Assembly (NCBI GenBank): GCA_965661115.1
Contig: CBFICO010000054.1
Coordinates: forward strand, 1 to 16,752
Source: UBA6770 sp965661115
GTDB lineage: Bacteria > Bacteroidota > Bacteroidia > Flavobacteriales_G > Salibacteraceae
Reading direction: 5' to 3'
Length of the DNA: 16,752 nt
The translations under genes and the position numbers were made by a program. This document shows, piece after piece, positions 13,753 through 16,752 of the stretch (within the stretch, counting starts at the first letter, position 1; each line of letters begins with the position of its first letter). The notes beneath the pieces are model-generated. The model searched no databases. It saw only the letters and a program-made list of their open reading frames with translations, and was not told the DNA's origin.

Positions 13753-15096
13753 CTAAAAAAGCTTTGCAATATCGTTTCCGTTGGCTAAAACGAAAATGGT
13801 AAGCAGTAGAATAATACCCGTCATTTGAGCGTATTCCAAAAACTTTTCGTTTGGTTTTCTACCCGTAATCATTTCGTAAAGCGTAAACATAACATGCCCT
13901 CCATCCAATGCAGGAATTGGCAATAAGTTCATTACCGCTAGCATGATGCTCAAAAAGGCTGTTACTTCCCAAAATGACTGCCAGTCCCATACCGGAGGAA
14001 ATAAGCTGCCAATTGCACCAAAACCTCCTACACCTTTGTAGGCACCAGTACTTGGAGTAAAGATTAATTTCAATTGCTTTAAATAACCTGCTATTTGGTT
14101 GTACGACTTAGATATTCCCGCTGGAATAGCTTCAAAAAACCCAAAGGTTTTAGTCTCCAGTTGGTAAAAACCCATTTTATCCAAATCCTCTAGTCCAATT
14201 AAAGAATTTATAACCCCAATCTGACCTTTATCGTTAATGGTAACTTGCTCTTCAAATCTAGACCCCTCGCGTTCAATTGTAAGCGTAACGTCTTGATTTT
14301 TATACTGCTGTAAAGCTCCTTTGTATTGATCAAAGTATTTATACTCTTCACCATTAACAGCTACAATGATGTCTTTCTTTTTAAGGTTTGCCTCTTTGTT
14401 ATGACTTTCGTTGGGAACCGCTCCTATCATAAACGGTGTACGGTATAAAAACAACATCTTTTTGTTGTTTTCTATCAGTTGAGAGATAAAATCTTCTGGA
14501 ATATTTATCGCTACTTGGTCTCCATTTTCGCGCTCAACATTAACTGTTCCGCCGTAAAGCATTTCACCTGTAATAGAAGAAAACCGCTCTACTTTATTGC
14601 CATTTATGTCAATGATTTTATCACCGTTTTCAAAGCCCATATCGGTAGCCAATGAATCGACAACCCAAACTCCGTCCGTAAGGTTTTCATTGGGTAAATA
14701 TTTCTCTCCCCAAGCAAATAAAACCATAGAGTGTATAACCATGGCTAACAATACGTTAACAGTAACACCACCAATCAGAATAATTAGTCGTTGCCACGCT
14801 GGCTTACTTCTAAATTCCCAATCTTGTGGTTCATTTTTGAGCTGGTCAGTATCCATTGATTCGTCTACCATACCGGCAATTTTTACATAACCGCCTAGGG
14901 GAATCCAGCCAATGCCGTACTCCGTTTCACCTTTCTTGAACTTAAAAAGTGAAAATTTCCAATCGAAAAACATGTAGAACTTCTCCACCTTAGCGCCAAA
15001 AAACTTAGCGGGTAAAAAGTGTCCTAATTCGTGCAACACTACCAAAATGGATAAACTCAAAAAGAATTGAGCTGCTTTTATTAAAATGTCTTCCAT
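13753..15096 (-). CDS. rseP: RIP metalloprotease RseP (site-2 protease)
   Basis: This inner-membrane zinc protease cuts membrane-spanning substrates such as anti-sigma factors and leftover signal peptides. The 447-residue length is usual. HELGH is at residues 22-26 (His22, Glu23, His26) in the first membrane helix. The second metal-ligand motif NLLPIPALDGGH is at 390-401, with Asp398. Two PDZ-like domains lie between, about 135-200 and 220-290, facing the periplasm. Other family marks are GIGWIPLGGYVKIAGM (61-76) and the GGVTVNVLLA helix (109-118). It follows dxr by 98 bases on the same strand, a gene order seen in many Bacteroidota and other bacteria. That gap contains a palindrome at 15111-15132, which may mark a separate promoter. 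RseP could act on the sigma-linked membrane protein encoded at 8597-9991, but that is only a thought from the shared window. Confidence 0.96.
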   Translation of the reverse strand: MEDILIKAAQFFLSLSILVVLHELGHFLPAKFFGAKVEKFYMFFDWKFSLFKFKKGETEYGIGWIPLGGYVKIAGMVDESMDTDQLKNEPQDWEFRSKPAWQRLIILIGGVTVNVLLAMVIHSMVLFAWGEKYLPNENLTDGVWVVDSLATDMGFENGDKIIDINGNKVERFSSITGEMLYGGTVNVERENGDQVAINIPEDFISQLIENNKKMLFLYRTPFMIGAVPNESHNKEANLKKKDIIVAVNGEEYKYFDQYKGALQQYKNQDVTLTIEREGSRFEEQVTINDKGQIGVINSLIGLEDLDKMGFYQLETKTFGFFEAIPAGISKSYNQIAGYLKQLKLIFTPSTGAYKGVGGFGAIGSLFPPVWDWQSFWEVTAFLSIMLAVMNLLPIPALDGGHVMFTLYEMITGRKPNEKFLEYAQMTGIILLLTIFVLANGNDIAKLF

Positions 15097-15110
15097 TGTT
15101 GTTTTTATTT

Positions 15111-15132
15111 AAACGCGCAAATTTGCGCATTT
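15111..15132. promoter_or_regulatory. Near-perfect 22-bp palindrome upstream of rseP
   Basis: The core GCGCAAATTTGCGC (15115-15128) is a perfect 14-base palindrome. It extends to 22 bases with one mismatched pair (15114/15129). It contains CAAATTTG, one base off the TAnnTTTG element, about 21 bases before the rseP ATG. Its size, symmetry and position suit an operator or promoter-operator, but no regulator can be named. Confidence 0.4.
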
Positions 15133-15194
15133 GGTTCTAGGTGACGAAATAATCTTTGATGAATGTGTGTTACGGCGGATAAAAAAGGTTAATG

Positions 15195-16364
15195 CTAGCG
15201 TTTTGATATGAGTTCTGAAGCCAATTCTCTGGCTTCGGCATCACTGCTCACATAATTTTCGTAGTTGGGTTTCTGAATAAACTGAGCTCCGTTCATTGTA
15301 GCTTCGTTAATCTCTGCAATATCCAAAAACTTGATCTTGTCTTCTAAAAACGCTTGTACCGTAACTTCATTTGCTGCGTTGAGTAAGCAAGCTGAGTTGC
15401 CGCCTTTATCCAAAGCTTGGTATGCCAAGTCCAAATTCCTGAAGGTTTTTCTATCGGGTTGTTCAAAGGTTAGATTGGGGTAATCCATGAAGTTAAACCT
15501 AGGAAAATCGCTCGATATTCTATTTGGATAGGCAATGGCGTATTGAATAGGCAATTTCATATCGGGCAAGCCCATTTGCGCTTTCATGCTTCCGTCCTCA
15601 AACTGTACTATCGAGTGAATTATGGATTGAGGGTGAACAATCACGTCAATTTGATCGGTATTTAAAGCAAATAACCACTTTGCCTCAATTACCTCCAAGC
15701 CTTTATTCATAAGGCTTGCAGAATCAATGGTGATTTTTGCACCCATATCCCAATTAGGGTGTTTTAGAGCTTGTGCCTTGGTAACGTTAGCGAGTTCTTC
15801 TTTTGTTTTTCCTCTAAATGGTCCACCAGAAGCGGTCAAATAAATCTTCTCGATTTTATTGTGAAACTCGCCAGCCAAACACTGAAAAATGGCTGAGTGC
15901 TCAGAATCAACTGGATAAATATTCACCCCTTTTTCGCGGGCTAATTGCGTTACAATTTCACCAGCAACTACAAGCGTTTCTTTATTCGCAAGTGCAATGT
16001 TTTTACCTGCGTTTATTGCAGCAAGCGTTGGTTTAAGTCCAGCATAACCCACTAGTGCCGTAAGCACAATATCAATGGAATCCATTTCTACCACTTGTGC
16101 AAGTGCCTCCTTACCTGCAAATACTTTTATGTCTTCTGGCCAAAGCGCATCTTGAACTTCTTTAAACTTAGACTCATCGGCAATTACAACTGTGTTGGGC
16201 TTGAACTTTTTAGCCTGCTGAATGAGTAGTTCTGAATTCCGGTTTACGGTAAGCACCTCAACTGTAAACTTGTCGCTGTGTGCCTCGATTACATCAAGCG
16301 CTTGAGTTCCGATGCTTCCTGTTGAGCCTAAAATGGCTACTCCTTTGGGTTTTTCTTGTTCCAT
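15195..16364 (-). CDS. dxr: 1-deoxy-D-xylulose 5-phosphate reductoisomerase
   Basis: It converts 1-deoxy-D-xylulose 5-phosphate to 2-C-methyl-D-erythritol 4-phosphate with NADPH, the committed step of the MEP isoprenoid pathway, in the cytoplasm. Length is 389 residues, as expected (about 390-400). The NADPH-binding loop GSTGSIG is at 13-19. ALANKETLV (125-133) and the metal ligands Asp153 and Glu155 in PVDSEHSA follow. SGGPFRG is at 179-185, HPNWDMG at 202-208 with the substrate-covering Trp205, and NKGLEVIEA at 220-228 with Glu224. All catalytic residues are present. The C-terminal helical domain includes LNAANEVTV. rseP follows after 98 bases. A perfect -7 element just 7 bases before the ATG points to a very short leader or a leaderless mRNA. 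Confidence 0.97.
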   Translation of the reverse strand: MEQEKPKGVAILGSTGSIGTQALDVIEAHSDKFTVEVLTVNRNSELLIQQAKKFKPNTVVIADESKFKEVQDALWPEDIKVFAGKEALAQVVEMDSIDIVLTALVGYAGLKPTLAAINAGKNIALANKETLVVAGEIVTQLAREKGVNIYPVDSEHSAIFQCLAGEFHNKIEKIYLTASGGPFRGKTKEELANVTKAQALKHPNWDMGAKITIDSASLMNKGLEVIEAKWLFALNTDQIDVIVHPQSIIHSIVQFEDGSMKAQMGLPDMKLPIQYAIAYPNRISSDFPRFNFMDYPNLTFEQPDRKTFRNLDLAYQALDKGGNSACLLNAANEVTVQAFLEDKIKFLDIAEINEATMNGAQFIQKPNYENYVSSDAEARELASELISKR

Positions 16365-16371
16365 TACTGCA

Positions 16372-16379
16372 CAAAAATA
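16372..16379 (-). promoter_or_regulatory. -7 promoter element for dxr
   Basis: The minus strand reads TATTTTTG, a perfect TAnnTTTG. It ends 7 bases before the dxr ATG, so transcription would start at or within a few bases of the start codon. No clear TTTG is seen at the -33 distance. Confidence 0.45.
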
Positions 16380-16435
16380 GTTTTTTGGGTGCCCTTCATT
16401 TATAGTTCTTTTAGACTGATAAAATAAAAACCGAA

Positions 16436-16443
16436 TACTTTTG
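16436..16443 (+). promoter_or_regulatory. -7 promoter element for porZ
   Basis: TACTTTTG is a perfect TAnnTTTG, ending 7 bases before the ATG at 16451 and 13 bases before the ATG at 16457. A T-rich stretch at 16408-16411 is the only -33 candidate. It faces away from the dxr element at 16372-16379. Confidence 0.45.
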
Positions 16444-16450
16444 TTTGTTG

Positions 16451-16752
16451 ATGGCTATGCGACACCTTTTCACAATAATTTTTTCCGTTTTAACCATTCA
16501 AATTTTAGGGCAATCTGTTCCTATTGGGCAATGGCAAGACCATTTAACCTATAGTAATGTTCAGCTAGTTGAATTGGCTAACGATAAAGCATATGCCGCC
16601 TCTGAAAGTGGTTTATTCAGCGTAGAGCCTGACGAAAATTCCTTGAGTCGTTTAAGCACCATCAATGGGCTATCAAACATTAAAGCAAGCGCTCTTGGAA
16701 GTGCAGGTAAATCTGCTCCTCTGTTTGTGGGATATGAAGATGGCGTTATAGA
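16451..16752 (+). CDS. porZ: T9SS component PorZ (partial, 3' end beyond right edge)
   Basis: About 100 codons are visible. The start is ATG at 16451 (MAMRHLF) or more likely 16457 (MRHLFTIIFSVL), which gives a signal peptide cleaved near ILGQ. The mature start VPIGQWQDHLTYSN, then AYAASESGLFSVEPDE and LSRLSTINGLSNIKAS, matches my memory of PorZ. PorZ is a two-propeller protein of the T9SS attachment complex that helps process cargo at the cell surface. The repeated GLF/NGLS pattern is that of the two-component-regulator-type propeller. It would act on cargo such as the protein encoded at 6558-8018. Only the first propeller blades are in the window, so the C-terminal part is unseen. The gene is divergent from dxr with 86 bases between them. 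Confidence 0.82.
   Translation, partial: MAMRHLFTIIFSVLTIQILGQSVPIGQWQDHLTYSNVQLVELANDKAYAASESGLFSVEPDENSLSRLSTINGLSNIKASALGSAGKSAPLFVGYEDGVI

Noticed and set aside
3372..15199. Scattered GCTAGC sites as a dispersed repeat
   Set aside because: About five copies in 16.7 kb are close to what chance would give for a six-base word, and the flanking bases differ.
1..16752. Mobile element, CRISPR array, tRNA or rRNA
   Set aside because: I found no transposase or integrase motifs, no regularly spaced repeats, no terminal inverted repeats and no RNA-gene signatures on either strand.

Overview
The window is AT-rich, gene-dense chromosomal DNA from a member of the Bacteroidota, most likely of the Flavobacteriales grade (inference). 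The evidence is a C-terminal type IX secretion (T9SS) sorting domain, the start of porZ (a T9SS component), outer-membrane barrel and lipoprotein types usual in the phylum, and several copies of the Bacteroidota -7 promoter element TAnnTTTG just upstream of genes. I see no tRNA, rRNA, CRISPR array, insertion sequence or prophage gene. No gene-free stretch exceeds about 300 bases.

Left part (1-3290, minus strand): a TatD-family metal-dependent hydrolase, a type I asparaginase (ansA, TTG start) and a large polytopic TMTC-like GT-C membrane protein that runs off the left edge. The last two overlap by four bases. A divergent promoter region (3291-3400) separates this run from a plus-strand run: a lipoprotein of unknown function, a small secreted protein of unknown function, and dprA. 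The dprA frame has no usual start codon and is interrupted by one in-frame TAA. If the sequence is right, the N-terminal domain of this DNA-uptake/recombination mediator is lost.

Middle part (5900-9991, plus strand): a secreted YceI-like protein, a T9SS-exported beta-rich surface protein, an ECF sigma factor 3 bases further on, and a 464-residue protein overlapping the sigma gene by four bases. That last protein has an anti-sigma-like N-terminus, a short hydrophobic segment, a long polar linker and a C-terminal outer-membrane beta-barrel. The cargo, sigma and sigma-partner genes look like one transcription unit. They are the best candidate here for a poorly described signalling system that crosses the envelope.

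Right part (9988-16364, minus strand): in transcription order, dxr (MEP isoprenoid pathway), rseP (site-2 protease), a secreted protein of unknown function, a cation/proton antiporter and an ALDH7-type aldehyde dehydrogenase. The aldehyde dehydrogenase meets the barrel gene tail to tail with overlapping stop codons. Divergent from dxr, porZ begins at 16451 or 16457 and runs off the right edge.

Several genes are not obvious from complete ORFs alone: the two edge genes (1-1432 and 16451-16752) and the 5' part of dprA (4773-5048). They were read by direct translation.
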